DNA of 64,000 nt from Oscillospiraceae bacterium (GCA_029983685.1 JASBZA010000001.1:62001-126000), one strand, 5' to 3'. Numbered from the stretch's first letter, positions 53,489-62,914 are shown. Numbers and translations: made by a program. The notes: a model not told the origin generated them from the sequence alone.

Positions 53489-53535
53489 ACTTATAGTACA
53501 ATTAGCTTATTAAAGTATTTGAGGAGACCTAATCT

Positions 53536-54690
53536 ATGACCCAACAAGCATGTGTTTGGCACGAAGTTTTACATATCGACAAAGACACCGGAGCCAGAGC
53601 AGGTATCTTGCATACACCACATGGTTCTTTCCCCACCCCTATGTTCATGCCGGTAGGAACACAGGCCACGGTTAAGGGTATATCGCCCAGAGAGTTGGAA
53701 GAAATGGGGGCCGGTGTGGTTTTGTCCAATACTTATCATCTCTGGATGCGACCGGGATCGGAGATTGTCAGACAGGCCGGTGGTCTTCATGACTTTATGC
53801 AATGGCCAAAGGGTATCTTGACCGACTCCGGCGGCTTTCAGGTTTTTTCTTTGTCTTCGCCCAAAGATATAGTAGAAGAGGGTGTCCACTTTAAGTCTCA
53901 TATCGATGGCTCCAGGCATTTCTTAACACCTGAAAAATCTATGAAAATCCAGATGGATTTGGGGGCGGATATCATCATGGCCTTCGACGAGTGTATTCCT
54001 TACCCGGCCGAAAGAGCCTATGCGGCCAAATCCTCCGACCGGACGACCCGCTGGCTGGAACGTTGTATTAAGGCTTTTGACCAAACGGACAAGCAGGCTT
54101 TATTCGGTATTGTTCAGGGTGGTATGTATCCGGATTTAAGACAAAAAAGTATTAGAGAAATCACTTCTTTTGATTTACCGGGTTACGGCGTGGGTGGTCT
54201 CAGTGTAGGCGAACCTCCCGAAAAGTACTACGCTATGCTGAAAGAAACCATTCCTTATTTGCCCGAAAATAAGCCGCGTTATCTGATGGGGGTGGGTACG
54301 CCGGACTATATGCTGGAAGCTATCGAACAAGGTGTCGATATGTTCGACTGTGTCATGCCGACCAGGATTGGTCGAAACGGCACGGTTTGGACACGTTACG
54401 GCCGGATGATTGTCCGAGACAACAAGTATTCCACACAATTTGAGCCCATCGATCCGACTTGCTCCTGCTATACCTGTACCCACTTTACCAGGGCCTATAT
54501 TAGACATCTGCTTAAGGCGGACGAGATGTTCGGCTTAAGACTTACAAGCTATCACAACTTATACTTCCTCATCCGTTTGATGCGCGAAGTCCGTGAGGCC
54601 ATTATGGAGGACCGTTTTGCAGACTACAGCAAGTCTTTCTTAGAAGATTGGGGAGACGGAAAATATAATGTGGAGAAGGCACCTTATTAA
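53536..54690 (+). CDS. tgt: Queuine/preQ1 tRNA-ribosyltransferase
   Basis: A 384-residue TIM-barrel enzyme swapping G34 for preQ1 in GUN tRNAs. Catalytic aspartates lie in LTDSGGFQVFSL (about 95) and MFDCVMPTRIGRNGT (about 275). The zinc site is CSCYTCTHFTRAYIRHL plus a later histidine. GAGGAGACC precedes the ATG. It ends in a terminator that overlaps the next promoter. Confidence 0.97.
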   Translation: MTQQACVWHEVLHIDKDTGARAGILHTPHGSFPTPMFMPVGTQATVKGISPRELEEMGAGVVLSNTYHLWMRPGSEIVRQAGGLHDFMQWPKGILTDSGGFQVFSLSSPKDIVEEGVHFKSHIDGSRHFLTPEKSMKIQMDLGADIIMAFDECIPYPAERAYAAKSSDRTTRWLERCIKAFDQTDKQALFGIVQGGMYPDLRQKSIREITSFDLPGYGVGGLSVGEPPEKYYAMLKETIPYLPENKPRYLMGVGTPDYMLEAIEQGVDMFDCVMPTRIGRNGTVWTRYGRMIVRDNKYSTQFEPIDPTCSCYTCTHFTRAYIRHLLKADEMFGLRLTSYHNLYFLIRLMREVREAIMEDRFADYSKSFLEDWGDGKYNVEKAPY

Positions 54691-54722
54691 GAAGGCTAAT
54701 AAGTTTTTCAGTACATTTCCCA

Positions 54723-54757
54723 AGGTGTCAAGCAAAAGTGCTTGACACCTCGCTTTT
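54723..54757 (+). terminator. Terminator of tgt
   Basis: A 12-bp stem (AGGTGTCAAGCA / TGCTTGACACCT, loop AAAG) followed by CGCTTTTA. Its right arm contains the -35 box of the next promoter. Confidence 0.8.
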
Positions 54758-54769
54758 ATCCTATATAAT
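54742..54769 (+). promoter_or_regulatory. Promoter of the ylxM-ffh operon, inside the tgt terminator
   Basis: TTGACA (54742-54747) and TATAAT (54764-54769), both full consensus, are spaced by 16 bases. The -35 box lies in the terminator stem. Transcription would start near 54776, only a few bases before ATG 54780. Confidence 0.75.
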
Positions 54770-54779
54770 ACCCAAGAGT

Positions 54780-55124
54780 ATGGAGAAGGATAAGAGCTTG
54801 TTGGAGGATGTGACGCGTTATAGTACGCTTTTGGACGTGTACGGATCTTTGCTTACGGAGAAAAACCGCAAGGCTTTGGCCTTATACTTGAACGAAGACT
54901 GGTCCTTAAGAGAAATCGCGGATTATTACAGGATATCCCGCCAAGCCGTCCACGACCGTATACAGACCGGCTATGACCATTTGGACGACCTGGAAGAGAA
55001 ACTGGGTCTGGAGAAGACCGGAAGGCAGGTACGAGAGCTTTTAGACCTGGCGGATGAAGCTTTGGCCGAAGACGACATGGAAAAAGTGGGCCTGGCCCTT
55101 AATAAATTACACGAATTATTCTAG
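54780..55124 (+). CDS. ylxM: YlxM/UPF0122 putative DNA-binding protein
   Basis: A 114-residue helix-turn-helix protein (sigma-70 region 4-like) with LYLNEDWSLREIADYYRISR and QAVHDRIQTGYDHL, the UPF0122 core. It usually precedes ffh and may regulate signal recognition particle genes. ATG 54780 would be almost leaderless given the promoter. TTG 54798 has GGAGAAGG 8 bases upstream and may be the true start, giving 108 residues. It is the first gene of the SRP/ribosome-maturation run. Confidence 0.88.
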   Translation: MEKDKSLLEDVTRYSTLLDVYGSLLTEKNRKALALYLNEDWSLREIADYYRISRQAVHDRIQTGYDHLDDLEEKLGLEKTGRQVRELLDLADEALAEDDMEKVGLALNKLHELF

Positions 55125-55162
55125 GTATAGACCTAGGAACTGATATAACGAGAGGAAAACGG

Positions 55163-56527
55163 ATGGCTGTATTTGATAGTTTATCGTCTAAGTTGCAAGA
55201 CATTACCCAGCGGATGCGGGGCAAGAGCCGTGTAACGGAAAAAGACCTTAAGGATATGATGAAGGAAATTCGCATTGCCCTTTTGGAAGCAGATGTTCAC
55301 TATCAAGTGGTAAAAGATCTGACCAAGGAGATTTCCGAGAAGGCCAAAGGCGCCGATGTTATGGAATCCCTGACGCCGGGCCAGCAGATTGTAAAAATTG
55401 TTCATGAGTCTCTGGTAGATATACTGGGTACCGATGATAACAAGATTCATTTCAATCCGTCCGGTTTTACGGTCATCATGCTCTACGGTTTGCAAGGTTC
55501 CGGTAAGACGACGACCTCGGCCAAGTTAGCCCGACATCTGAAAAACAGCGGTAAGAAGCCTTTCCTGGTTTCGGTTGACACGCATAGACCGGCCGCTCAA
55601 AAACAGCTGGAAGTTCTGGCGCATACTATTGATATCCCTTGCTATATTAATCCTGAGGAGAAGGATGCGACTAAAATTGCCAAAGAAGGATTAGACAAGG
55701 CACGTTATCTTATGCGGGATGTCCTGATTGTGGATACAGCCGGCCGGATGACTATTGATGATGAACTGATGGACGAGTTAAAAGCTTTGGCCCAAGTGGT
55801 AAAGCCCGACGAGAAGCTCTTAATTGTGGATGCTATGATCGGTCAAGAAGCCGTTAATGTGGCCAAAAGCTTCGAAGATGAAATCGGCTTGGACGGCTTC
55901 ATTATGACCAAGTTAGACGGTGATGCCCGAGGCGGTGCGGCTCTCTCAATTTATAAGATGACCCAAAAGCCTATCAAGTTTATCGCCACCGGTGAAAAAG
56001 TTGATGCCCTAGAGCCTTTCTATCCTGACCGTATGGCGTCCAGAATTTTGGGCATGGGTGATGTCTTGACCTTAATTGAGAAAGCCAGCCGGGACTTGGA
56101 TGAAGATAAGGCTAGGAAGTCTTTAGAAAAAATTCAGTCTAATCGCTTTACACTGGATGATATGCTGGAGCAAATGGAAGAAGTTCAGAAAATGGGCCCT
56201 ATTAAAGACCTTCTGGGCATGTTGCCAGGCGTTAACAGCCAGCAACTGGCGGGTGTAGATATTGACGAAAAACAGATTGACCGGACCAAGGCCATCATTA
56301 AGTCTATGACACCGACCGAAAGAAGCAATACAAAACTCTTGAACGCCAGCAGACGTAAGCGTATAGCCCAAGGCTCCGGTACCACGGTTCAAGACGTAAA
56401 TAAACTGGTCAAACAGTACGAGCAAAGCCTGCAGCTCATGAATAAGATGGGCCTTTCAGGTAATAAAAAAGGCAAGAAGGGTAAAAAGAGAAGAAGAGGC
56501 TTTCCCGGCTTCCCCTTTCCTTTTTAG
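55163..56527 (+). CDS. ffh: Signal recognition particle protein Ffh
   Basis: A 454-residue GTPase binding 4.5S RNA and signal peptides. The N domain is at 1-90. The G domain has GLQGSGKTTTSAKLARHL, VDTHRPAA, VDTAGRM and TKLDGDARGGAAL. The methionine-rich M domain starts near 300 and ends with a basic tail followed by GFPGFPFPF. GAGAGGAAAACGG precedes ATG. It is 38 bases from ylxM. Confidence 0.97.
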   Translation: MAVFDSLSSKLQDITQRMRGKSRVTEKDLKDMMKEIRIALLEADVHYQVVKDLTKEISEKAKGADVMESLTPGQQIVKIVHESLVDILGTDDNKIHFNPSGFTVIMLYGLQGSGKTTTSAKLARHLKNSGKKPFLVSVDTHRPAAQKQLEVLAHTIDIPCYINPEEKDATKIAKEGLDKARYLMRDVLIVDTAGRMTIDDELMDELKALAQVVKPDEKLLIVDAMIGQEAVNVAKSFEDEIGLDGFIMTKLDGDARGGAALSIYKMTQKPIKFIATGEKVDALEPFYPDRMASRILGMGDVLTLIEKASRDLDEDKARKSLEKIQSNRFTLDDMLEQMEEVQKMGPIKDLLGMLPGVNSQQLAGVDIDEKQIDRTKAIIKSMTPTERSNTKLLNASRRKRIAQGSGTTVQDVNKLVKQYEQSLQLMNKMGLSGNKKGKKGKKRRRGFPGFPFPF

Positions 56528-56569
56528 TCCTTGCATATAAATTAAAGTCATTAAGATGGAGGAATGATA

Positions 56570-56815
56570 ATGGCAGTTAAAATCAGATTAAAGAGAGTCG
56601 GTGCTAAGAAGGCACCTTATTACAGAGTGGTTGTTGCAGACGCCAGAGCGCCCAGAGACGGTCGTTTCATTGAGGAAATCGGCACCTACAATCCCTTGGT
56701 CGATCCGGCTGAAATCAACATCGATGCAGAAGCCGCCCAAAGATGGATTAAGAACGGCGCTCAACCTACCGAGACTGTACGTTCTTTATTAAAGAAAACA
56801 GGAGCTATTGAATAA
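56570..56815 (+). CDS. rpsP: 30S ribosomal protein S16
   Basis: An 81-residue protein (AVKIRLKRVGAKKAPYYRVV at the start, then GTYNPL). I chose ATG 56570: GGAGGAATGATA gives proper spacing, while ATG 56564 sits too close. The stop overlaps the next start by one base (TAATG). Confidence 0.97.
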   Translation: MAVKIRLKRVGAKKAPYYRVVVADARAPRDGRFIEEIGTYNPLVDPAEINIDAEAAQRWIKNGAQPTETVRSLLKKTGAIE

Positions 56816-57093
56816 TGGACGAGAATTTTAATGCTCAAATCGACGAGACCGTCGTAAAGGAGCTGGAGGATTTGTTATTAGTCTTGGCACAGGCCTTGGT
56901 CGAGAAGCCCGAGGAAGTCAAGATTTCTTCAAGAGTAGAAGGGAATACCGTAACCTTGGAAGTGCGCGTAGCCGACGAGGATATGGGTCGTGTTATCGGC
57001 CGTGGCGGTAAGAGAGCCCAGGCTATTCGTTCTATCATGAAGGCCAAAGCCAGCCGTTCCGGTTGCCGCGCCATGGTTGATATTGTCGACTAA
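56815..57093 (+). CDS. khpA: KH-domain RNA-binding protein KhpA
   Basis: A 92-residue protein with the KH motif MGRVIGRGGKRAQAIRSIM (GxxG loop). It forms a complex with KhpB in Gram-positive bacteria and affects cell division and RNA processing. It is slightly longer than most (about 76), with an acidic N-terminal extension. Position between rpsP and rimM is the standard order. Confidence 0.95.
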   Translation: MDENFNAQIDETVVKELEDLLLVLAQALVEKPEEVKISSRVEGNTVTLEVRVADEDMGRVIGRGGKRAQAIRSIMKAKASRSGCRAMVDIVD

Positions 57094-57096
57094 TTT

Positions 57097-57666
57097 GTGT
57101 CAGACATGGCAAAGACACCCAAAGATTATTTTGTAATTGCCAAATTGGGCAGGGCCCATGGCATTAAAGGCGAGTTCAAGGTGCAAATCCTGTCTGAGGA
57201 CGAGGAGATTTTGTCTAAAGTAGACAAGGTCCATTTTCTTTCGAAAGGCGGGAGCCGTGAGCTCGCTTCTTTTTCTGTCGATCAGGTTCGAGGGAATCCT
57301 CAGAAGATTATTAAGTTTAAAGAGATATCCGATCGGACTTTAGCCGAGACCTATGCTGGTTTGTCTTTGGCCTTGACCAGGGATGAACTGGATGCCTTAA
57401 GAGAAGATGAGGTAAACGAGGAAACAGGGGACGAGCATTATATTCAGGACTTCTTGGGTCTGGAATGCTATAACGAAGAACGAGGTCATATCGGCACCTT
57501 GGTGGACATCTCGGACGGAGGAGGCAATCTACTCTTTGTTATTGAAAGACCGGGTATGGAAGACTTATTTCTGCCGGCCAGAAGAGAGTTTGTCCGAGAA
57601 GTGGATTTAGACCGAGGACGGGTAGACCTGATTTTACCGGATGGACTCTGGGAGCTTTACGATTAA
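57097..57666 (+). CDS. rimM: 16S rRNA-processing protein RimM
   Basis: A 189-residue assembly factor for the 30S head, binding S19. It starts with VIAKLGRAHGIKGEFKVQ. The PRC-barrel domain has YNEERGHIGTLVDISDGGGN and DLILPDGLWEL. The start is GTG 57097, with ATG 57106 possible; neither has a strong ribosome site, so coupling to khpA translation is likely. The stop overlaps trmD by one base. Confidence 0.94.
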   Translation: MSDMAKTPKDYFVIAKLGRAHGIKGEFKVQILSEDEEILSKVDKVHFLSKGGSRELASFSVDQVRGNPQKIIKFKEISDRTLAETYAGLSLALTRDELDALREDEVNEETGDEHYIQDFLGLECYNEERGHIGTLVDISDGGGNLLFVIERPGMEDLFLPARREFVREVDLDRGRVDLILPDGLWELYD

Positions 57667-58409
57667 TGCATTTTGATGTTTTGACCTTGTTTCCGGAATT
57701 GATTGACATTTATCTGGAGTCTTCCATCATGGGAAGGGCTAAGGATAAGGGTGTTTTTTCCTGGACAACCCGGCAGATTCGAGACCATGCAATAGATGAC
57801 TATGGCAGGGTAGACGATACCCTCTATGGTGGAGGCAGGGGTATGCTTATGTTGTCCCAGCCGGTCTATGATAGCTGGCTTGAAGCAGGAGGATGTGTAG
57901 CTAATCCCAAACAAAAGACATTATTTCTTTCGCCTAAGGGCCGGGTTTTCAATCAATCATTGGCCAAAGAACTTCTAGATTACGACCAGATTATTCTCTT
58001 GTGCGGCCACTACGAAGGTGTGGACCAGAGAGTCTTAGATGAAATTCAAGCAACTGAAGTTTCGTTAGGAGATTTTGTTATTAGTGGCGGTGAGCTGGGT
58101 GCCATGGCTATCATAGATTGCCTGGTTCGCATGCTCCCCGGTACCTTACCGGATGAGTCGGCCTTTGAAGAAGAGTCGCATTACCATGGCCTACTAGAAT
58201 CCAGGCAATACACTAAGCCACAGGTCTGGAAACATCGTGCTGTACCCGATGTTTTGCTTTCCGGAGACCATAAGAAGATTGATCATTATAGGTATATGGA
58301 CAGCCTTAATGAGACGCTTGTTAAAAGACCGGATATGTTTGACCGGCTAGACTTAAGTCCGGAGACTTTAAAAGATTTCTTGAAGTGGCGGAAAGAGAAT
58401 ATTGAATAG
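57666..58409 (+). CDS. trmD: tRNA (guanine37-N1)-methyltransferase
   Basis: A 247-residue SPOUT enzyme making m1G37. The knotted SAM site has ILLCGHYEGVDQRVLDE and LGDFVISGGELGAMAIIDCL. The start overlaps the rimM stop (TAATG). A strong terminator follows, which ends the operon before rplS, unlike the usual rpsP-rimM-trmD-rplS order. Confidence 0.97.
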   Translation: MHFDVLTLFPELIDIYLESSIMGRAKDKGVFSWTTRQIRDHAIDDYGRVDDTLYGGGRGMLMLSQPVYDSWLEAGGCVANPKQKTLFLSPKGRVFNQSLAKELLDYDQIILLCGHYEGVDQRVLDEIQATEVSLGDFVISGGELGAMAIIDCLVRMLPGTLPDESAFEEESHYHGLLESRQYTKPQVWKHRAVPDVLLSGDHKKIDHYRYMDSLNETLVKRPDMFDRLDLSPETLKDFLKWRKENIE

Positions 58410-58417
58410 AAAAAATC

Positions 58418-58447
58418 AAGGCCGGCTTTATGCCGGCCTTAGTTTTT
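58418..58447. terminator. Bidirectional terminator between trmD and aconitase
   Basis: A perfect 9-bp GC-rich stem AAGGCCGGC / GCCGGCCTT with loop TTTAT, T-rich downstream (AGTTTTT) and A-rich upstream, serving both convergent genes. Confidence 0.85.
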
Positions 58448-60419
58448 AGGCTTCATTTACCTGACCGTAACGACGTAAGAGACCACCTTTTTTTATGGTC
58501 AAAATCTCATCTTCTGTTAAATCGTGTTTGACGGTGAAGGTCTTACCGGAAGTTAAATCTTTAACTTGGTGAACGGAACCGGGAGCCAAGTCCACAATAT
58601 CATCCATTTCAAGCCGGTCCATAAGTGAAATGTCATCATAGTCTGAGGCATCTAAGAATAAGAGAGGCACAATGGCATTATTAATGAGATTCTTCCTGTG
58701 GATTCTGGCAAACGATTTGGCCAGAACCGCCCGTATGCCAAGATATAAAGGGGCCAGAGCAGCATGTTCTCTGGAGGATCCTTGACCGTAGTTCTCGCCG
58801 GCTACAATGAAGCCTCCGCCTTGATCCTTACATCTGGCAACAAAATCCGCGTCAACTGCCTCAAATGTAAATTCGGAAATCTTCTCGATATTACTCCTAA
58901 AAGGTAGGACTCTGGAACCGGCCGGGATGATGTGGTCGGTCGTGATGTTGTCTCCGACTTTGAGCATGACATGCTCATGTAAAGGTTCCAGGGCTCTCCC
59001 TAGAGGAACATCCTTAATATTTGGGCCCTTCACCACGGGCTTTGCGGGATCTAAGTCCGGTTGGATTATCATAGAGTCATCGATTAAATACCGGTCCGGC
59101 AAATCTGCTCTCTCGTAGGCGAAATCGACTGCAGTGGTGAGATAGCCTTTAATAGCGGAAGCGGCTGCGGTTTCAGGTGAGACCAGATAGACGGAAGCAT
59201 CGGGGGTGCCGGACCTTCCCTTGAAATTCCGGTTAAAGGTTCGAAGCGAAATACCCTGAGATTTAGGCGACTGGCCCATACCGATACAAGGGCCGCAGGT
59301 AGCTTCCAAGATTCTGGCACCGGATTGGACCAGGTCCGCCAATGCACCGTTTTGGGCCAACATGGTAAGGACTTGTTTCGAACCGAAAGACAAAGTTAAA
59401 GACACATCCGGGTGGATGCTGTGGCCTTCCAAGATGTCTCTGACCTGCATATAGTCGGTAAAAGAACTGTTGGTACAAGAACCGATACATATTTGGTCGA
59501 CTTTTAGGTCTTCCATTTCACGGACCTGTTTTATGTTGTCAGGTGAATGCGGGCAGGCTACCAGAGGTTCTAATTCATCTAAGTTAATAATAATCTCCTG
59601 GTCATAAGAACAACCGGGGTCGGCAGCCATAGGGAGAAAGTCTTGGCTTCGTTCTTGTTTTTCTAAGAAGACTTTGGTGTTTTCGTCGGAAGGGAAGAGC
59701 GAGGTGGTGGCGCCTAGTTCGGCTCCCATGTTACAGATGGTAGACCTTTCGGGCACACTTAAGGTTTTTACTCCCGGCCCGGTATACTCGTAGATTTTAC
59801 CTACGCCGCCTTTAACGGACTCTAATTCCAGAACCTTTAAGATGATATCTTTAGCACTGGTGCCGTGCGGCATTTGGCCACGAAGCTCGACTTTACATAC
59901 TTTAGGGAGAGTGAGTTTATAAGGAATACCGGCCATGGCCAAAGCCACATCCAGTCCGCCTGCACCCATAGCAATCATGGCCATAGCTCCTGCGGTAGGC
60001 GTGTGCGAATCTGAGCCCAGTAGGGTTTGGCCGGGCTTATCGAAGCGCTCTAAGTGGACCTGGTGACATATACCGTTACCGGCCTTGGAAAATAAAACAC
60101 CGTATCGATTAGCCACGGTTTGTAAGTATTTGTGGTCATCAGCATTCATAAAGCCGGATTGGAGTGTGTTGTGGTCTACGTAAGACAAGGCCAGGGTACG
60201 GACTTGGTCAATGCCTAATTTCTCCAGTTGAAGGTAAGCCATGGTCCCCGTGGCATCCTGGGTCAAGGTCTGATCAATAACGAGGTTTATTTCCTGACCG
60301 GCGATGAGGTCTCCTTCAAAAAAGGGATGGGTGCTGTCTTTGGACAGCTTGCGATAATCGGCAGCAACCATATGTTGACGAATAATTTTATAAGCTAAGT
60401 TTTCTGCTCTCTTGGTCAT
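58446..60419 (-). CDS. acnA: Aconitate hydratase (aconitase)
   Basis: A 657-residue aconitase/homoaconitase-family enzyme isomerising citrate and isocitrate through a [4Fe-4S] cluster. Cluster cysteines are in QICIGSCTNSSF and ATCGPCIGMGQSPKS. Substrate segments include GSDSHTPTAGAMAMIAMG and, in the swivel domain, GENYGQGSSREHAAL. It is the compact single-chain form seen in Clostridia, shorter than E. coli AcnA. I chose ATG 60419, which has GAGGAGGAG 8-10 bases upstream. It diverges from citrate synthase; the gene symbol is by function. Confidence 0.95.
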   Translation of the reverse strand: MTKRAENLAYKIIRQHMVAADYRKLSKDSTHPFFEGDLIAGQEINLVIDQTLTQDATGTMAYLQLEKLGIDQVRTLALSYVDHNTLQSGFMNADDHKYLQTVANRYGVLFSKAGNGICHQVHLERFDKPGQTLLGSDSHTPTAGAMAMIAMGAGGLDVALAMAGIPYKLTLPKVCKVELRGQMPHGTSAKDIILKVLELESVKGGVGKIYEYTGPGVKTLSVPERSTICNMGAELGATTSLFPSDENTKVFLEKQERSQDFLPMAADPGCSYDQEIIINLDELEPLVACPHSPDNIKQVREMEDLKVDQICIGSCTNSSFTDYMQVRDILEGHSIHPDVSLTLSFGSKQVLTMLAQNGALADLVQSGARILEATCGPCIGMGQSPKSQGISLRTFNRNFKGRSGTPDASVYLVSPETAAASAIKGYLTTAVDFAYERADLPDRYLIDDSMIIQPDLDPAKPVVKGPNIKDVPLGRALEPLHEHVMLKVGDNITTDHIIPAGSRVLPFRSNIEKISEFTFEAVDADFVARCKDQGGGFIVAGENYGQGSSREHAALAPLYLGIRAVLAKSFARIHRKNLINNAIVPLLFLDASDYDDISLMDRLEMDDIVDLAPGSVHQVKDLTSGKTFTVKHDLTEDEILTIKKGGLLRRYGQVNEA

Positions 60420-60479
60420 AAGAAATCTCCTCCTCAAGTTTTCACTTATGGGTATGGACCAAAGTTATATTTTCTTATT

Positions 60480-60508
60480 TTACCCTATTTGCTCCACTAG
60501 GGTATAAT
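60480..60508 (+). promoter_or_regulatory. Promoter of citrate synthase/IDH genes
   Basis: TATAAT (60503-60508) with a weak TTACCC 17 bases upstream, about 35 bases before ATG 60544. It lies in the divergent region with aconitase. Confidence 0.5.
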
Positions 60509-60543
60509 AAGGGCTCATTTTATCTAAAATTGAGGAAATAGCG

Positions 60544-61878
60544 ATGGATATTCAGGCAAGACTAACGGAAGACTTTCTGTCTGACTTAAAATCCCATACC
60601 ATTTCGAATGCACTCTATGACCAATATAAGGTTAAGAAGGGTCTAAGAAATGAAGACGGGACCGGCGTTGTGGTCGGTTTGACCCGGATTTGTGATGTTG
60701 TAGGTTATAAACGTGATGCTAACGGGGCAAAAGTAGAAATTCCGGGTGAATTGGTTTACCGAGGCTACAGTATTGAGGACCTTTATCATAAGTTTTACTC
60801 AGAAGCTTATAAAGGACTGGTCTATGAGAGAGCCTGCTATCTTCTTTTGATGGGAGAGCTTCCCGATCATAATCAACTTCAGGATTTTCATAGCTATTTA
60901 GGTATGCACTATAGCCTGCCGCAGAATCTTTTTGCCCAGGGCTTTTTCTGGAATACCTCACCCCACCTGATGAACCAGATCCAGGCAGGGCTTTTGGCCC
61001 TATATAAAGAAGATCCTGTCCCGGACAATACATCCATCGAAAATCTCTTCCGCCAGGGCCTTAATGTACTGGCCAAACTTCCCATGCTCATTAGTTATTC
61101 TTACCTGGCAACCAAGCAAGGCCGTTTGGCTTCAACCTTCTACCCGGCAGATCCTGAATTAGGCATTGCAGAACAAATTCTCTATTTTCTTTTGGGACCG
61201 GACCAATATGGGAAAGAAGAGGTAAGGGTTTTAGACCTTCTGCTTATGGTCCACGCCGACCATGGTATCGGCAACAATTCGACCTTTACCGGCTTGGTCG
61301 TGTCTTCAACCGGTACCGATCTTTATTCGGCCTTTACCGCCTCGGTCGCTTCTTTAAAAGGACCTAAACACGGCGGAGCCAATATCATGGCCAGGTCCAT
61401 GATGGAAGCGGTCATGGAAGAAATAGGTTTGGATGCTTCGGATGATGCCATTGAAAAAATTTGCACTCGTATTTTAAATAAGGACTTTTATGACAAGGAA
61501 GGCATCATTTATGGCTTTGGCCATGCCGTTTATACTGTAACGGATCCCAGATGCCATCTTCTAAAAGAAGAGGCTATGGCTTTGGCCCGAAAGCACGGCA
61601 AAGAAAAAGAACTGGACTTCTATTTGCGTTTCGAAGAGACAGCCCGGCGCCTTATTATGGCGGAGAAAGGCAAGTCCATCGCTACCAATGTCGATTTTTA
61701 CAGCGGCTTTATTTACAGTATTTTGGGCATAGATAAAGAACTCTTCACGCCTTTCTTTGTCCAGGCCAGATTGGTGGGCTGGCTCAGCCATATTATTGAA
61801 GAGAAGTACAATGCAGGACGCATTATCAGACCGGCCGGTTTCTATGTCGGTCCTATGCGCAATGCCGACGAGAGATGA
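60544..61878 (+). CDS. gltA: Citrate synthase
   Basis: A 444-residue citrate/2-methylcitrate synthase family enzyme. The catalytic residues are visible as HADHG (first His), YGFGHAVY (second His) and NVDFYSG (Asp). The substrate arginine is in RPAGFYVGPMR near the end. ATAGCG precedes ATG 60544, with GAGGAAATAGCG as ribosome site. It and IDH form a two-gene unit, divergent from aconitase. Confidence 0.96.
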   Translation: MDIQARLTEDFLSDLKSHTISNALYDQYKVKKGLRNEDGTGVVVGLTRICDVVGYKRDANGAKVEIPGELVYRGYSIEDLYHKFYSEAYKGLVYERACYLLLMGELPDHNQLQDFHSYLGMHYSLPQNLFAQGFFWNTSPHLMNQIQAGLLALYKEDPVPDNTSIENLFRQGLNVLAKLPMLISYSYLATKQGRLASTFYPADPELGIAEQILYFLLGPDQYGKEEVRVLDLLLMVHADHGIGNNSTFTGLVVSSTGTDLYSAFTASVASLKGPKHGGANIMARSMMEAVMEEIGLDASDDAIEKICTRILNKDFYDKEGIIYGFGHAVYTVTDPRCHLLKEEAMALARKHGKEKELDFYLRFEETARRLIMAEKGKSIATNVDFYSGFIYSILGIDKELFTPFFVQARLVGWLSHIIEEKYNAGRIIRPAGFYVGPMRNADER

Positions 61879-61892
61879 AGGAGGACTAAGCA

Positions 61893-62903
61893 ATGTATGA
61901 GGTAACACTTTTCCCGGGAGATGGAATCGGACCCGACCTGGTTCGAAGCATGAAAACTTTGGTCTTGGATACCATGAAGCTTCCTATTGTTTTTGACTCG
62001 TATGATGTAGGTCTTACTTCTTATGAGAAGACCGGAGAGGTCTTACCCGAGGCTGCTTTGGATTCTTTTAGAAAAAACCACGTGGCCTTGAAGGCGCCTA
62101 TTACCACTCCCATTGGCCAGGGATTCAGATCGATTAATGTTTCGCTCCGCATGGCTTTTGACCTTTATGCCAACATTAGGCCTATTCAAGCCATCAACCA
62201 TCTGCCTACGAAGTTCCCCGGAACGGACTTTGTGATTTTTCGCGAAAATACCGAGGACCTTTACATTGGTGAAGAGACACAGATAAGTCCCGATGAAGCG
62301 GTTGCCGTTAAGAGAATCACTAAGCACGCATCGGAGCGAATTATCCGTCAAGCATTCGAGTATGCTTTAGCCCATGACCGGGCCAAAGTCACCGCCGTCC
62401 ATAAGGCCAATATCTTAAAGCTGACAGACGGACTTTTCTTAAAGGTCTTTAGAGAGGTCCAAAAGGACTACCCGACTATTAAAACCGAGGAAATTATTGT
62501 AGATAATTGTTCTATGCAGCTGGTGATGCGGCCGGAAGCTTTTGATATTTTGGTTATGCCTAATTTATACGGTGATATCCTGTCTGACTTAGGCGCAGGC
62601 CTGGTCGGGGGCCTGGGCCTTATCCCCAGTGTCAATAAAAATGAGGACTATGCCATGTTTGAAGCCGTCCACGGGTCGGCTCCGGATATAGCAGGTAAGG
62701 ATTTGGCCAATCCTACCGCCTTTTTGCTGGCAACCTCTATGCTTTTGGACCATCTGGGCATGAAAGAAGAGGCCAAAGATTTAAAGAAGGCAGTCTACGA
62801 CACCCTGGCTGAAGAGGACTCCAGAACCCGAGATTTAGGCGGTCCTTTGGGGACTTTGGCCTTTACGGATAAGGTTAAGAGTCGTTTGACAAGGGATAGA
62901 TGA
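61893..62903 (+). CDS. icd: Isocitrate dehydrogenase, NAD type
   Basis: A 336-residue isocitrate/isopropylmalate dehydrogenase-family enzyme. It starts VTLFPGDGIGPDLVRSM; the substrate region is FRENTEDLYIGEE; metal aspartates are in NLYGDILSDLGAGLVGGLG. In EAVHGSAPDIAGKDLANPTA the Asp-Ile after AP is the NAD-type pattern; NADP enzymes carry Lys-Tyr there. Isopropylmalate dehydrogenase is less likely given the neighbours. GGAGGACTAAGCA precedes ATG. The rplS promoter begins in its last codons. Confidence 0.9.
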   Translation: MYEVTLFPGDGIGPDLVRSMKTLVLDTMKLPIVFDSYDVGLTSYEKTGEVLPEAALDSFRKNHVALKAPITTPIGQGFRSINVSLRMAFDLYANIRPIQAINHLPTKFPGTDFVIFRENTEDLYIGEETQISPDEAVAVKRITKHASERIIRQAFEYALAHDRAKVTAVHKANILKLTDGLFLKVFREVQKDYPTIKTEEIIVDNCSMQLVMRPEAFDILVMPNLYGDILSDLGAGLVGGLGLIPSVNKNEDYAMFEAVHGSAPDIAGKDLANPTAFLLATSMLLDHLGMKEEAKDLKKAVYDTLAEEDSRTRDLGGPLGTLAFTDKVKSRLTRDR

Positions 62904-62914
62904 CCTAGTATAAT
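62886..62914 (+). promoter_or_regulatory. Consensus promoter of rplS
   Basis: TTGACA (62886-62891) and TATAAT (62909-62914), both perfect, with 17-base spacing. The -35 box lies inside the icd coding end. Transcription would start near 62921, giving a leader of about 68 bases. Confidence 0.85.
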
